Source: HGM11788 sp964654945
GTDB taxonomy: Bacteria > Bacillota > Clostridia > Lachnospirales > CAG-274
NCBI GenBank assembly: GCA_964654945.1
Contig: CAZZLN010000004.1
Coordinates: 18,061-82,060 of the forward strand
DNA: 64,000 bases
Reading direction: 5' to 3'
Shown: one piece after another, positions 43,656-51,451 of the stretch
How the letters are laid out: every line of letters starts with the position of its first letter
Numbering within the stretch: position 1 is the first letter of the stretch
Made by a program: the position numbers and the translations under genes
The notes under the pieces: generated by a model
The model's database searches: none
The model's input: only the letters and a program-made list of their open reading frames with translations
What the model was told of the DNA's origin: nothing

Positions 43656-43961
43656 TTAATCGATTACATCGCCTGTTGACTTAGCAACTCTCTGCTTTGT
43701 GCCATCATTTGCAATAACGTAACCAATTCTGGTTGGCTTGCCCTGGTAAACATACATTACATTAGAAGCATCAATAGGAGCTTCCTTAGTAATGATACCG
43801 CCCTGTGGGTTCTGAGCACTAGGCTTAACATGCTTTTTAACCATATTAACACCTTCAACAATAACTCTGTTCTTTGCTCTGTCTACTACAAGAACTTTGC
43901 CTTCCTTACCTTTATCCTTACCTGCGATAACAACAACCTTATCGCTTTTCTTAATCTTCAT
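43656..43961 (-). CDS. rplX: 50S ribosomal protein L24
   Basis: 101 residues. The KOW motif KSDKVVVIAGKDKGKEGKVL at the N-terminus and VNMVKKHVKPSAQNPQGGI are diagnostic. It starts assembly at the 5' end of 23S rRNA. Confidence 0.97.
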   Translation of the reverse strand: MKIKKSDKVVVIAGKDKGKEGKVLVVDRAKNRVIVEGVNMVKKHVKPSAQNPQGGIITKEAPIDASNVMYVYQGKPTRIGYVIANDGTKQRVAKSTGDVID

Positions 43962-43978
43962 CTCGACCCTACCTCCTA

Positions 43979-44347
43979 TTATAATACTTCAGGTGCAAGA
44001 GATAAAATCTTCATATACTGCTTTTCTCTAAGCTCTCTTGCAACAGGTCCGAATATACGAGTACCTCTTGGGTTTTTATCATCTCTGATAATTACAGCAG
44101 CGTTTTCGTCAAACTTGATGTATGAACCGTCAGGTCTGTGAACACCCTTCTTAGTTCTAACTACAACAGCCTTAACTACTTCACCTTTTTTAACAACGCC
44201 GCCTGGTGTTGCATCTTTAACAGTAGCAACTATAACGTCACCAACGTTAGCATATCTTCTTGTTGAGCCGCCTAAAACTCTGATACATAATAGTTCCTTA
44301 GCACCTGAGTTATCAGCAACAACAAGTCTACTTTCCTGCTGAATCAT
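43979..44347 (-). CDS. rplN: 50S ribosomal protein L14
   Basis: 122 residues. MIQQESRLVVADNSGAKELLCIRVLGGS and the C-terminal ARELREKQYMKILSLAPEVL match L14. It is the docking site for RsfS, which is encoded at the start of this window. Confidence 0.97.
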   Translation of the reverse strand: MIQQESRLVVADNSGAKELLCIRVLGGSTRRYANVGDVIVATVKDATPGGVVKKGEVVKAVVVRTKKGVHRPDGSYIKFDENAAVIIRDDKNPRGTRIFGPVARELREKQYMKILSLAPEVL

Positions 44348-44372
44348 TGTATTTCCTCCTTATTAATCGGAA

Positions 44373-44627
44373 TTACTTAACCTTTTCTACGATTGAAACA
44401 AGTCTCCATCTCTTATCCTTAGATAAAGGTCTAGTTTCCATAACCTTAACTCTATCACCGATCTGACACTCATTATTTTCGTCGTGAGCCTTTAACTTGT
44501 AAGTTGTCTTCACGATTTTCTTATATAATGGATGTCTTACATTATTCTCAACTGCAACAACAATTGTTTTGTCCATCTTGTTGCTAACAACTTTGCCAAT
44601 TCTTGTTTTACGAAGATTTCTTTCCAC
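44373..44627 (-). CDS. rpsQ: 30S ribosomal protein S17
   Basis: 84 residues with the OB-fold pattern RKTRIGKVVSNKMDKTIVVAVE, HPLYKKIVKTTYKLKAHDE and GDRVKVMETRPLSKDKRWRLV. An early 16S rRNA binder. Confidence 0.97.
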   Translation of the reverse strand: MERNLRKTRIGKVVSNKMDKTIVVAVENNVRHPLYKKIVKTTYKLKAHDENNECQIGDRVKVMETRPLSKDKRWRLVSIVEKVK

Positions 44628-44656
44628 CGAAATTTCCTCCTTCCATTACGAAAATC

Positions 44657-44863
44657 TTAAAGAGCCTTTTCTTTCTGAGTTATAACAGTCTGAATTCTGG
44701 CAATATTTTTTCTTACAAGATTAATTCTTGCAGTATTGCTTAACTGATTAGTAGCATTCTGAAATCTTAAATTAAACAATTCCTTTTTAGCTTCGACTAA
44801 ATCGTTATTTAACTCATCAACTGTCTTAGCATTTAATTCTTCAATAAAGTTAGTTTTCTTCAT
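44657..44863 (-). CDS. rpmC: 50S ribosomal protein L29
   Basis: 68 residues forming a helical hairpin: TVDELNNDLVEAKKELFNLRFQNATNQLSNTARINLVRKNIARIQTV shows the L29 signature. Located at the tunnel exit. Its ATG overlaps the rplP stop by one base. Confidence 0.96.
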   Translation of the reverse strand: MKKTNFIEELNAKTVDELNNDLVEAKKELFNLRFQNATNQLSNTARINLVRKNIARIQTVITQKEKAL

Positions 44864-45294
44864 TAATTGTCACACTCCTTTTCTAAATCAGCGCGTGATA
44901 CAATCTTACACTTAATAGGTAACTTGTGAATAGCAAGTCTTAAAGCTTCTCTTGCAATTTCATCAGTTACGCCTGCGATTTCAAACATTACACGACCAGG
45001 CTTAACTACAGCTACCCAATATTCTGTGGAGCCTTTACCGGAACCCATTCTTGTTCCCATAGGCTTTAATGTTACAGGCTTATCAGGGAAAATCTTAATC
45101 CAAACCTGACCGCCTCTCTTGATATATCTGGTCATAGCAACTCTGGCTGCTTCAATCTGTCTTGAAGATATCCAGCCGGGCTCCATAGCAACAATACCAT
45201 ATTCACCGTAAGTAATTTTGTTGCCTCTTAAAGCCTTACCGGTCATACGACCTCTGAACTGCTTACGTCTTTTAACTTTCTTAGGCATTAACAT
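44863..45294 (-). CDS. rplP: 50S ribosomal protein L16
   Basis: 143 residues starting MLMPKKVKRRKQFRGRMTGKA; GWISSRQIEAARVAMTRYIKRGGQVWI and GSGKGSTEYWVAVVKPGRVMFE are diagnostic. It lies near the A-site tRNA elbow. The ATG overlaps the rpsC stop (TAATG). Confidence 0.97.
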   Translation of the reverse strand: MLMPKKVKRRKQFRGRMTGKALRGNKITYGEYGIVAMEPGWISSRQIEAARVAMTRYIKRGGQVWIKIFPDKPVTLKPMGTRMGSGKGSTEYWVAVVKPGRVMFEIAGVTDEIAREALRLAIHKLPIKCKIVSRADLEKECDN

Positions 45295-45953
45295 TACTGA
45301 ACACTTCCTTTCTTATTATCCTTAACAGGAAGTACTTCACCCTTGTAAATCCAAACCTTAACACCAATCTTGCCATAAGTTGTATTAGCTTCTGCAAAAC
45401 CATAATCAATGTTTGCTCTTAAAGTCTGAAGCGGAATAGTACCTTCATGATAAGACTCTGAACGAGCCATTTCAGCACCGCCAAGACGACCACTGCAGGC
45501 TGTCTTGATACCTTTAGCACCAAACTTCATAGTAGTCTGCATTGACTTTTTCATTGCTCTTCTGAAAGTCACACGATTTTCAAGCTGTCTGGCAATGTCT
45601 TCAGCCACTAACTGAGAGTCAAGCTCAGGTCTTTTGATTTCCTCAATGTTAACCATAACTCTCTGTTTAGTCATCTTCTGTAACTGTGCACTTAATTCCT
45701 GAATAGCAGAACCCTGTCTGCCAATGATAATACCAGGCTTTGAAGTGTGAATAGTTACCTTAACTCTATCATTAGTTCTCTCGATAGCGATTTTAGAAAC
45801 GCCGGAGTTAGCTAATTTATTCTTTATAAAAGTTCTAAGCTTATTGTCTTCTACTAAGAAGTTAGCATAATCCTTCTTATCAGCATACCAAGTTGATTCC
45901 CAATCCTTGATAATGCCAACTCTTAATCCATGTGGATTTACTTTCTGACCCAT
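45294..45953 (-). CDS. rpsC: 30S ribosomal protein S3
   Basis: 219 residues. MGQKVNPHGLRVGIIKDWESTWYA starts the protein; the KH domain has GIIIGRQGSAIQEL, and the C-terminal half has SGRLGGAEMARSESYHEG and ANTTYGKIGVKVWIYKGE. S3 forms part of the mRNA entry pore and helicase. Confidence 0.97.
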   Translation of the reverse strand: MGQKVNPHGLRVGIIKDWESTWYADKKDYANFLVEDNKLRTFIKNKLANSGVSKIAIERTNDRVKVTIHTSKPGIIIGRQGSAIQELSAQLQKMTKQRVMVNIEEIKRPELDSQLVAEDIARQLENRVTFRRAMKKSMQTTMKFGAKGIKTACSGRLGGAEMARSESYHEGTIPLQTLRANIDYGFAEANTTYGKIGVKVWIYKGEVLPVKDNKKGSVQ

Positions 45954-45964
45954 GGTTGCCCTCC

Positions 45965-46357
45965 TTATTTCTTTTCATCTAAATATATTGAGATGTGAGA
46001 AGTTTTCTTATTAATTCTATAAGCTCTGCCCTGAGCTCTGGGACGAATTCTCTTGAGAGTTGGTCCCTGATTTGCTACTACATCAGCAACATATAAACTG
46101 TTTACATCTAATTCTAAATTGTTTTCCGCATTAGCAGCAGCTGACTTTAACACCTTAGCAATAACTTCAGCTGCGTATCTTGGTGAATAAGCAAGAATAG
46201 CCATAGCTTCACCAACACTCTTGCCCTTAATCTGGTTTAAAACAATTCTGGCCTTTGTATCTGAAAGTCTAACGAACTTTGCATGAGCCTGAGCTCTTCT
46301 GTCTTTATTCTGTTCGTTTCTTTCTTTCTTTATTTGGCTTCTATGTCCTTTTGACAT
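45965..46357 (-). CDS. rplV: 50S ribosomal protein L22
   Basis: 130 residues. AHAKFVRLSDTKARIVLNQIKG at the N-terminus and RIRPRAQGRAYRINKKTSHISI (tunnel loop) are diagnostic. A Lys/Arg/Gln-rich N-terminal extension of ~20 residues precedes the core. Confidence 0.97.
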   Translation of the reverse strand: MSKGHRSQIKKERNEQNKDRRAQAHAKFVRLSDTKARIVLNQIKGKSVGEAMAILAYSPRYAAEVIAKVLKSAAANAENNLELDVNSLYVADVVANQGPTLKRIRPRAQGRAYRINKKTSHISIYLDEKK

Positions 46358-46387
46358 TGAAGATTACCTCCTTCCAAAAAGTTATGA

Positions 46388-46672
46388 CTAACGAGCCTTA
46401 GACTTCTTTTCTGCGTCCTTGCCGTGTCCTCTGTAAGTTCTTGTTAAAGCGAACTCACCTAACTTATGACCAACCATATCCTCTGTAATATATACAGGAA
46501 CATGCTTTCTACCATCATGAACCGCAATAGTATGACCTATCATTTCCGGGAAGATAGTAGAACGGCGTGACCAAGTCTTAATAACGTTCTTAGTATTTGC
46601 TGCATTCTGAGCTTCAACCTTCTTCATAAGGTGTTCATCACAGAATGGTCCCTTTTTAAGTGATCTACTCAT
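46388..46672 (-). CDS. rpsS: 30S ribosomal protein S19
   Basis: 94 residues. MSRSLKKGPFCDEHLMKKV, TWSRRSTIFPEMIGHTIAVHDGRKHVPVYI and VGHKLGEFALTRTYRGH are diagnostic. It is in the 30S head and pairs with S13. Confidence 0.97.
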   Translation of the reverse strand: MSRSLKKGPFCDEHLMKKVEAQNAANTKNVIKTWSRRSTIFPEMIGHTIAVHDGRKHVPVYITEDMVGHKLGEFALTRTYRGHGKDAEKKSKAR

Positions 46673-46687
46673 TATTAGGTCCTCCTA

Positions 46688-47521
46688 TTATTTACTATGT
46701 CTACTTCTTACAATATACTTGTTACTTGCCTTATGCTTCTTTCTTGTCTTATAACCAAGAGCAGGCTTGCCCCATGGTGTGCAAGGTGCCGGACGTCCAA
46801 CAGGTGCTCTTCCCTCACCACCGCCATGTGGATGGTCATTAGGGTTCATAACAGAACCTCTAACAGTAGGTCTGATACCCATATGTCTTTTCTTACCGGC
46901 CTTACCAATATTTATAAGCTCATGATCTGTGTTGCCAACCTGACCGATTGTAGCCTTACAATTTATTGGTAATAATCTCATTTCACCAGATGGTAATCTG
47001 ACTGTAGCATACTTGCCTTCCTTAGCCATAAGCTGAGCTACATTGCCTGCTGAACGAACTAACTGTCCGCCTGCGCCGGGAACCATCTCAATATTGTGAA
47101 TTTCAGCACCAACAGGAATATTCTTCATTGGTAAAGCATTACCAATATGAACTTCTGCTTCAGCACCACTCATTACTGTCATGCCAACCTTTAAGCCGTT
47201 TGGTGCAATGATATATCTTTTTTCACCATCAACATAAGATAATAATGCAATATTAGCAGTTCTGTTTGGATCGTATTCAATAGCTGTAACCTTTGCAGGA
47301 ATACCATCTTTATTTCTCTTAAAATCAATAATTCTATACTTCTTCTTAGCACCGCCGCCATGGTGACGAACAGTAATCTTACCCTGATTATTTCTGCCTG
47401 CTGTTGTTTTAATATGAACAGTAAGGCTCTTTTCAGGAGTAGACTTTGTAATTTCAGCGAAGTCAGATACTGTCATCTGTCTTCTTGAAGGTGTATATGG
47501 TTTAAATCTCTTAATACCCAT
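46688..47521 (-). CDS. rplB: 50S ribosomal protein L2
   Basis: 277 residues starting MGIKRFKPYTPSRRQMTV. The peptidyl-transferase-proximal histidine motif NPNDHPHGGGEGRAPVGR is present. The start at 47521 follows AAGGAG; the frame ten codons longer has no site. L2 is central to subunit association and peptide bond formation. Confidence 0.97.
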   Translation of the reverse strand: MGIKRFKPYTPSRRQMTVSDFAEITKSTPEKSLTVHIKTTAGRNNQGKITVRHHGGGAKKKYRIIDFKRNKDGIPAKVTAIEYDPNRTANIALLSYVDGEKRYIIAPNGLKVGMTVMSGAEAEVHIGNALPMKNIPVGAEIHNIEMVPGAGGQLVRSAGNVAQLMAKEGKYATVRLPSGEMRLLPINCKATIGQVGNTDHELINIGKAGKKRHMGIRPTVRGSVMNPNDHPHGGGEGRAPVGRPAPCTPWGKPALGYKTRKKHKASNKYIVRSRHSK

Positions 47522-47604
47522 TTTTCGCACTCCTTTATCGAATATTTGCAAACACTTTATAAAGTGTCTATACTTTAATCAACAATCAGAATTTTCTCGG
47601 ATAA

Positions 47605-47904
47605 TTACATACCCTGGAAAATTTCGATTTCCTTGCTTTCTTCTGTAAGCTTAACGATAGCTTTCTTTCTGGCAGCAGTCTTGCCGAAAGTATAACCACG
47701 TCTTTTAGTCTTTCCAACACAGTTCATTGTATTAACTGATGCTACTTTAGTACCTTCAAACATCTTTTCAACAGCCTGCTTGATCATAACCTTAGTAGCC
47801 TCCGGGTGTACATAGAAAGAGTACTTCTTTTCTGCCATTTCGTTCATAGACTTTTCAGTTACGATTGGCTTTAAAATAACGTCATAATATTTAATATCAG
47901 CCAT
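47605..47904 (-). CDS. rplW: 50S ribosomal protein L23
   Basis: 99 residues. YDVILKPIVTEKSMNEMAEKKYSFYVHPEATKVMIKQAVEKMF is diagnostic. It lies at the tunnel exit and docks trigger factor and SRP. The ATG overlaps the rplD stop by one base. Confidence 0.97.
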   Translation of the reverse strand: MADIKYYDVILKPIVTEKSMNEMAEKKYSFYVHPEATKVMIKQAVEKMFEGTKVASVNTMNCVGKTKRRGYTFGKTAARKKAIVKLTEESKEIEIFQGM

Positions 47905-48524
47905 TATGCGTACACCTCCTCAATTTTCTCTACAACAGACTTAGTAACAACTAATGAATCATACTTTAAAATATCATATACATTAATTGTGCTTACCTGA
48001 GCTGTCTTAATTGCAGGGATATTTCTTGCAGATAACACTGCATTCTTATTATCATCTTCGAGAACAACTAATGCCTTGTTTACGTTAATGTTCTTTAAAA
48101 CATTAGCCATTTCCTTTGTCTTAATTTCATTTAACTTTAATTCATCGATTACTACAAGCTTGTTTTCATTAACCTTAGTAGTTAAAGCAGATTTAAGAGC
48201 TAATCTCTTAACCTTTTTATTAAGCTTGAAAGAATAATCTCTTGGCTTTGGAGCAAATACCACGCCACCGCCAGTCCACTGTGGTGAACGAATAGAACCC
48301 TGTCTGGCTCTACCTGTACCTTTCTGTCTCCAAGGCTTTCTGCCGCCTCCACGTACTTCTGCTCTTGTTAAAGCACTCTGAGTACCCTGTCTTTGGTTAG
48401 CAAGATACTGTACAACAGCCTGATGCATAACGTGAGTGTTTACTTCAACTGCAAAAATACTATCATTTAATTCTATAGAACCAACTTCGCTTCCGCTCAT
48501 GTTGAATACTTTTACATTTGCCAT
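47904..48524 (-). CDS. rplD: 50S ribosomal protein L4
   Basis: 206 residues. TRAEVRGGGRKPWRQKGTGRARQGSIRSPQWTGGGVVFAPKPRDY is the tunnel-loop signature of L4. In E. coli L4 represses the S10 operon by binding its leader; the long leader before rpsJ here could serve a like purpose (inference). Confidence 0.97.
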   Translation of the reverse strand: MANVKVFNMSGSEVGSIELNDSIFAVEVNTHVMHQAVVQYLANQRQGTQSALTRAEVRGGGRKPWRQKGTGRARQGSIRSPQWTGGGVVFAPKPRDYSFKLNKKVKRLALKSALTTKVNENKLVVIDELKLNEIKTKEMANVLKNINVNKALVVLEDDNKNAVLSARNIPAIKTAQVSTINVYDILKYDSLVVTKSVVEKIEEVYA

Positions 48525-48552
48525 TAGGTCTTCCTCCTTCCGTAAAGATTAA

Positions 48553-49182
48553 TTAAGCCTTAACGCTGTTCTTAATCACAAGCACAGCACCTTTATTACC
48601 GGGAACAGCACCCTTGATAAGTAATAAATTCTTATCAGCGTCAACACGTACAACTTCAAGATTTTGAACAGTCACATTAACAGCACCCATATGTCCTGCC
48701 ATCTTCTTGCCCTTTTTTACCTTACCAGGTGTAGTAGCTGATGACATAGAACCTACTGCTCTGTGGAACTTAGAACCATGACCCATAGGTCCTCTTGACT
48801 GACCATGTCTTTTGATAGGACCCTGATAGCCCTTACCCTTAGAAATGCCTGATACATCAACCTTATCGCCTGCTGCAAAAACATCAGCCTTGATTTCTGT
48901 ACCTGCAGTCATACCTTCGATTGATTCTAATCTGAATTCTTTAAGAACTTTCTTAGGATCAGCGCCTGACTTGTCAAAGTGACCTTTCATTGGCTTGTTT
49001 ACTTTATTAACCTTTACATCGCCGAAACCTACCTGGATAGCATCGTATCCATCGTTTTCAACTGTTTTAACCTGAGTTACAACACAAGGACCTGCTTCAA
49101 GAACAGTTACGGGAATAAGTAAACCATTCTCAGCGAAAACCTGTGTCATACCGATTTTCTTAGCAACAATTGCTTTTTTCAT
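48553..49182 (-). CDS. rplC: 50S ribosomal protein L3
   Basis: 209 residues. MKKAIVAKKIGMTQVFAENG starts it; GKGYQGPIKRHGQSRGPMGHGSKFHRAVGSMSS is the diagnostic long loop that reaches the peptidyl transferase centre. Confidence 0.97.
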   Translation of the reverse strand: MKKAIVAKKIGMTQVFAENGLLIPVTVLEAGPCVVTQVKTVENDGYDAIQVGFGDVKVNKVNKPMKGHFDKSGADPKKVLKEFRLESIEGMTAGTEIKADVFAAGDKVDVSGISKGKGYQGPIKRHGQSRGPMGHGSKFHRAVGSMSSATTPGKVKKGKKMAGHMGAVNVTVQNLEVVRVDADKNLLLIKGAVPGNKGAVLVIKNSVKA

Positions 49183-49309
49183 GTTTTTACCTCCATAATA
49201 AACTCTACAGCGGATTACCTCATTAAGGAAATCATTCTAGGTCTACATAAGGTATTACTTATATAAACCAAATTAATTAGTAGTAACTTTTTTATTAATC
49301 AATCTTAAA
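49183..49309 (-). other. rpsJ-rplC gap with a small hairpin
   Basis: The 127-base gap is longer than any other inside the S10 operon. GATTACCT and AGGAAATC (49213-49233) form a short stem with one mismatch. No promoter or T run is clear. A leader or processing site before rplC is possible. Confidence 0.35.
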
Positions 49310-49621
49310 TTATAAAACCTTAAGTGTAATATCTACACCTGCCGGTAAGTCTAATCTTGATAAAGCATCAGCAGTCTTGCCTGTTGGCTGAAGAATGTCG
49401 ATTAATCTCTTATGAGTTCTTAATTCAAACTGCTCTCTTGAATCTTTATACTTATGAACAGCTCTAAGAATTGTAACTACTTCCTTCTTTGTCGGAAGCG
49501 GAATAGGTCCGCTGATTTTAGCACCTGTTTTCTTAGCTGTTTCAATAATCTGAGCAGCTGACTGGTCGATTAACTTGTGATCGTAAGATTTAAGACTGAT
49601 TCTAATCTTCTGATTAGCCAT
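49310..49621 (-). CDS. rpsJ: 30S ribosomal protein S10
   Basis: 103 residues. IRISLKSYDHKLIDQSAAQIIETAKKTGAKISGPIPLPTKKEV and RTHKRLIDILQPTGKTADALSRLDLPAGVDI are diagnostic. First gene of the S10-spc cluster; AGGAGGGG lies 9 bases before the ATG. A ~250-base leader precedes it. Confidence 0.97.
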   Translation of the reverse strand: MANQKIRISLKSYDHKLIDQSAAQIIETAKKTGAKISGPIPLPTKKEVVTILRAVHKYKDSREQFELRTHKRLIDILQPTGKTADALSRLDLPAGVDITLKVL

Positions 49622-49874
49622 AAAAAAAGTCCCCTCCTTTTCGCACTTTTTAAATTACTTAGTACGACAAGTGGTGACTGCACACTTATCCGCGTGTTTC
49701 TATCGCTTTGCAACTCTGACGCATAGCACGCCTGCAATATTCACGCAAACAATATTCGCACAGTGACCTTGTCGCCCGGTTTCTTGAACTGGACATTGCT
49801 CCGCAAAAAAACCTATAACCCTTGTATTCAAGAGGTATAGCAACCTTTTGCATCAACGCTCTTAATGTCACAAC
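49622..49874 (-). ncRNA. Structured leader RNA of the S10 operon (candidate)
   Basis: In minus-strand RNA CUAUACCUCUUG-AAUA-CAAGGGUUAUAG forms an 11-of-12 paired hairpin (49813-49840). Downstream come two direct repeats of GCGAATATTG/GCGTGAATATTG and GCGTG/CACGC pairing over ~35 bases. Length, GC content and place before rpsJ suggest an r-protein autoregulatory leader; no family is recognised with certainty. Confidence 0.55.
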
Positions 49875-49880
49875 ACGAAT

Positions 49881-49909
49881 ATCTTACCATATTTTCAAAA
49901 CTATTTCAA
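49881..49909 (-). promoter_or_regulatory. Promoter of the S10 operon
   Basis: Minus strand TTGAAA (49904-49909), 17 bases, TAAGAT (49881-49886). Transcripts would start near 49874 and carry the long leader. Confidence 0.7.
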
Positions 49910-49990
49910 GTATTTTTTGCAAAAAATTTCGTTAATTTTTCACCAAATTTCAACAGATAAGCTTTATATTTTTTGTATATATATTATAAT

Positions 49991-50034
49991 TTAACTAAGT
50001 AAGCAACCTCCTCACCACTTCCTTACTTAGTTAA
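49991..50034. repeat. 13-base-pair hairpin between eno and the S10 promoter
   Basis: TTAACTAAGTAAG (49991-50003) is perfectly complementary to CTTACTTAGTTAA (50022-50034); the 18-base loop reads GGTGAGGAGG on the minus strand. It follows the eno terminator. It is not followed by a T run. Confidence 0.65.
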
Positions 50035-50037
50035 AAC

Positions 50038-50063
50038 AAGGGCTGTCATATATGACAACCCTT
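50038..50063 (-). terminator. Terminator of the glycolytic operon (after eno)
   Basis: Minus-strand AAGGGTTGTCA (50053-50063), TATA loop, TGACAGCCCTT (50038-50048), then GTTTT. Confidence 0.8.
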
Positions 50064-50073
50064 TATTTTAATT

Positions 50074-51405
50074 TTATTTATTTTTTAAGTTAAACCAAGC
50101 ATCAAGACCAAGATACTGAGCCTCATCGCCAAGTTCTTCTTCAATTCTTAATAACTGATTATATTTAGCAACCCTGTCTGTTCTTGCAGGAGCACCTGTT
50201 TTAATTTGACCGGCATTAACTGCAACAACAATATCAGCAATAGTAGTATCCTCAGTTTCACCTGATCTGTGAGATACAACTGCTGTCATATTATTTCTGT
50301 TAGCTAACTTAATAGCATCAAAGGTTTCAGTAAGTGTACCAATCTGATTAACCTTAATAAGTATAGAATTTGCAACACCAAGTTCAATACCCTTTGACAA
50401 TCTCTTAGTATTAGTAACAAATAAGTCATCACCAACAAGCTGAATTTTATCTCCTAACCTTTCAGTAAGCATCTTCCAGCCGTCCCAGTCTTCTTCAGCC
50501 AGACCGTCTTCAATAGAAATAATAGGATATTTTTCACAAAGTGCAGCATAATATTCAACCATTTCAGCAGAAGTTCTTGTAATTTCTTCTTCAGCACCTG
50601 TAGCTTCAGTTTCACCCGGGAAGTGATATAAGCCGTCTTCCTTATATAATTCAGAAGAAGCAGGATCCATAGCAATTCTGATTTGTTCACCAGGCTTATA
50701 ACCGGCTTTAACTGTAGCTTCAATAATATTATCAATAACTTCATCAGCAGTAGCACAGTCAGGAGCAAAACCGCCTTCATCACCAACACCTGTAGAATAG
50801 CCCTTGCTCTTTAAAACTTTCTTTAATGCGTGATAAATTTCGCAGCACATCTGTAATGCTTCCTTGAAAGTCTTAGCACCAACAGGCATAATCATAAATT
50901 CCTGTAAATCAACAGTATTATCAGCATGCTTACCGCCATTCATAATATTCATCATAGGAACAGGAAGTGTCTTAGCATTAAATCCGCCAAGATACTGATA
51001 TAAAGACATATTTAATGCTTCGGCAGCAGCCTTTGCAACAGCCATAGATACACCAAGAGTTGCATTTGCGCCAAGCTTAGCCTTATTAGGAGTGCCGTCA
51101 AGAGCAATCATTACATTGTCAATAGCAACCTGATCAAGAGCATTCATACCTATAATTTCATCAGCAATAATGTTATTTACATTATCAACAGCTTTCTGAA
51201 CACCACTACCGCAGTATCTGTCACCGCCATCTCTTAATTCAACTGCTTCAAACTGACCTGTAGAAGCACCTGATGGAACAGCAGCTCTGCCTACAACATC
51301 TCTGTCGCCTGCATCAACAATTACTTCAACCTCAACAGTTGGGTTAGCTCTTGAGTCAAGAACTTCTCTTGCATATACGTCTAAAATTTCAATAAAACCT
51401 TTCAT
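50074..51405 (-). CDS. eno: Enolase
   Basis: 443 residues. It converts 2-phosphoglycerate to phosphoenolpyruvate. VYAREVLDSRANPTVEVEV opens the protein (Ala instead of the usual Gly in SRGNPT); the catalytic and metal residues appear in GDEGGFAPD, SIEDGLAEEDWDGW, VGDDLFVTN, LIKVNQIGTLTET and SHRSGETEDTTIADI. Last gene of pgk-tpiA-gpmI-eno. Confidence 0.97.
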   Translation of the reverse strand: MKGFIEILDVYAREVLDSRANPTVEVEVIVDAGDRDVVGRAAVPSGASTGQFEAVELRDGGDRYCGSGVQKAVDNVNNIIADEIIGMNALDQVAIDNVMIALDGTPNKAKLGANATLGVSMAVAKAAAEALNMSLYQYLGGFNAKTLPVPMMNIMNGGKHADNTVDLQEFMIMPVGAKTFKEALQMCCEIYHALKKVLKSKGYSTGVGDEGGFAPDCATADEVIDNIIEATVKAGYKPGEQIRIAMDPASSELYKEDGLYHFPGETEATGAEEEITRTSAEMVEYYAALCEKYPIISIEDGLAEEDWDGWKMLTERLGDKIQLVGDDLFVTNTKRLSKGIELGVANSILIKVNQIGTLTETFDAIKLANRNNMTAVVSHRSGETEDTTIADIVVAVNAGQIKTGAPARTDRVAKYNQLLRIEEELGDEAQYLGLDAWFNLKNK

Positions 51406-51451
51406 TATAATTCTCCTTTTCTTATATATTATACAACTTTGCCATTACAAT

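Larger units (their letters stand above)
49622..50073 (-). other. 452-base region: S10-operon leader, promoter, long hairpin, eno terminator
   Basis: From rpsJ outward on the minus strand: a leader of about 250 bases (49622-49874) that is GC-richer than its surroundings and full of inverted and direct repeats; a sigma-A promoter (49881-49909); an AT-rich stretch; a 13-base-pair hairpin (49991-50034); and the eno terminator (50038-50063). No convincing protein-coding frame. Confidence 0.75.

Noticed and set aside
49686..49871. 61-codon cysteine- and arginine-rich frame in the rpsJ leader
   Set aside because: It begins almost at the predicted transcript start without a ribosome-binding site, and its composition follows from the GC-rich structured leader. 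Considered a leader RNA rather than a gene, though a leader peptide cannot be excluded.
50454..50789. 111-codon leucine/lysine-rich frame inside eno
   Set aside because: Out-of-frame same-strand shadow of enolase with skewed composition.
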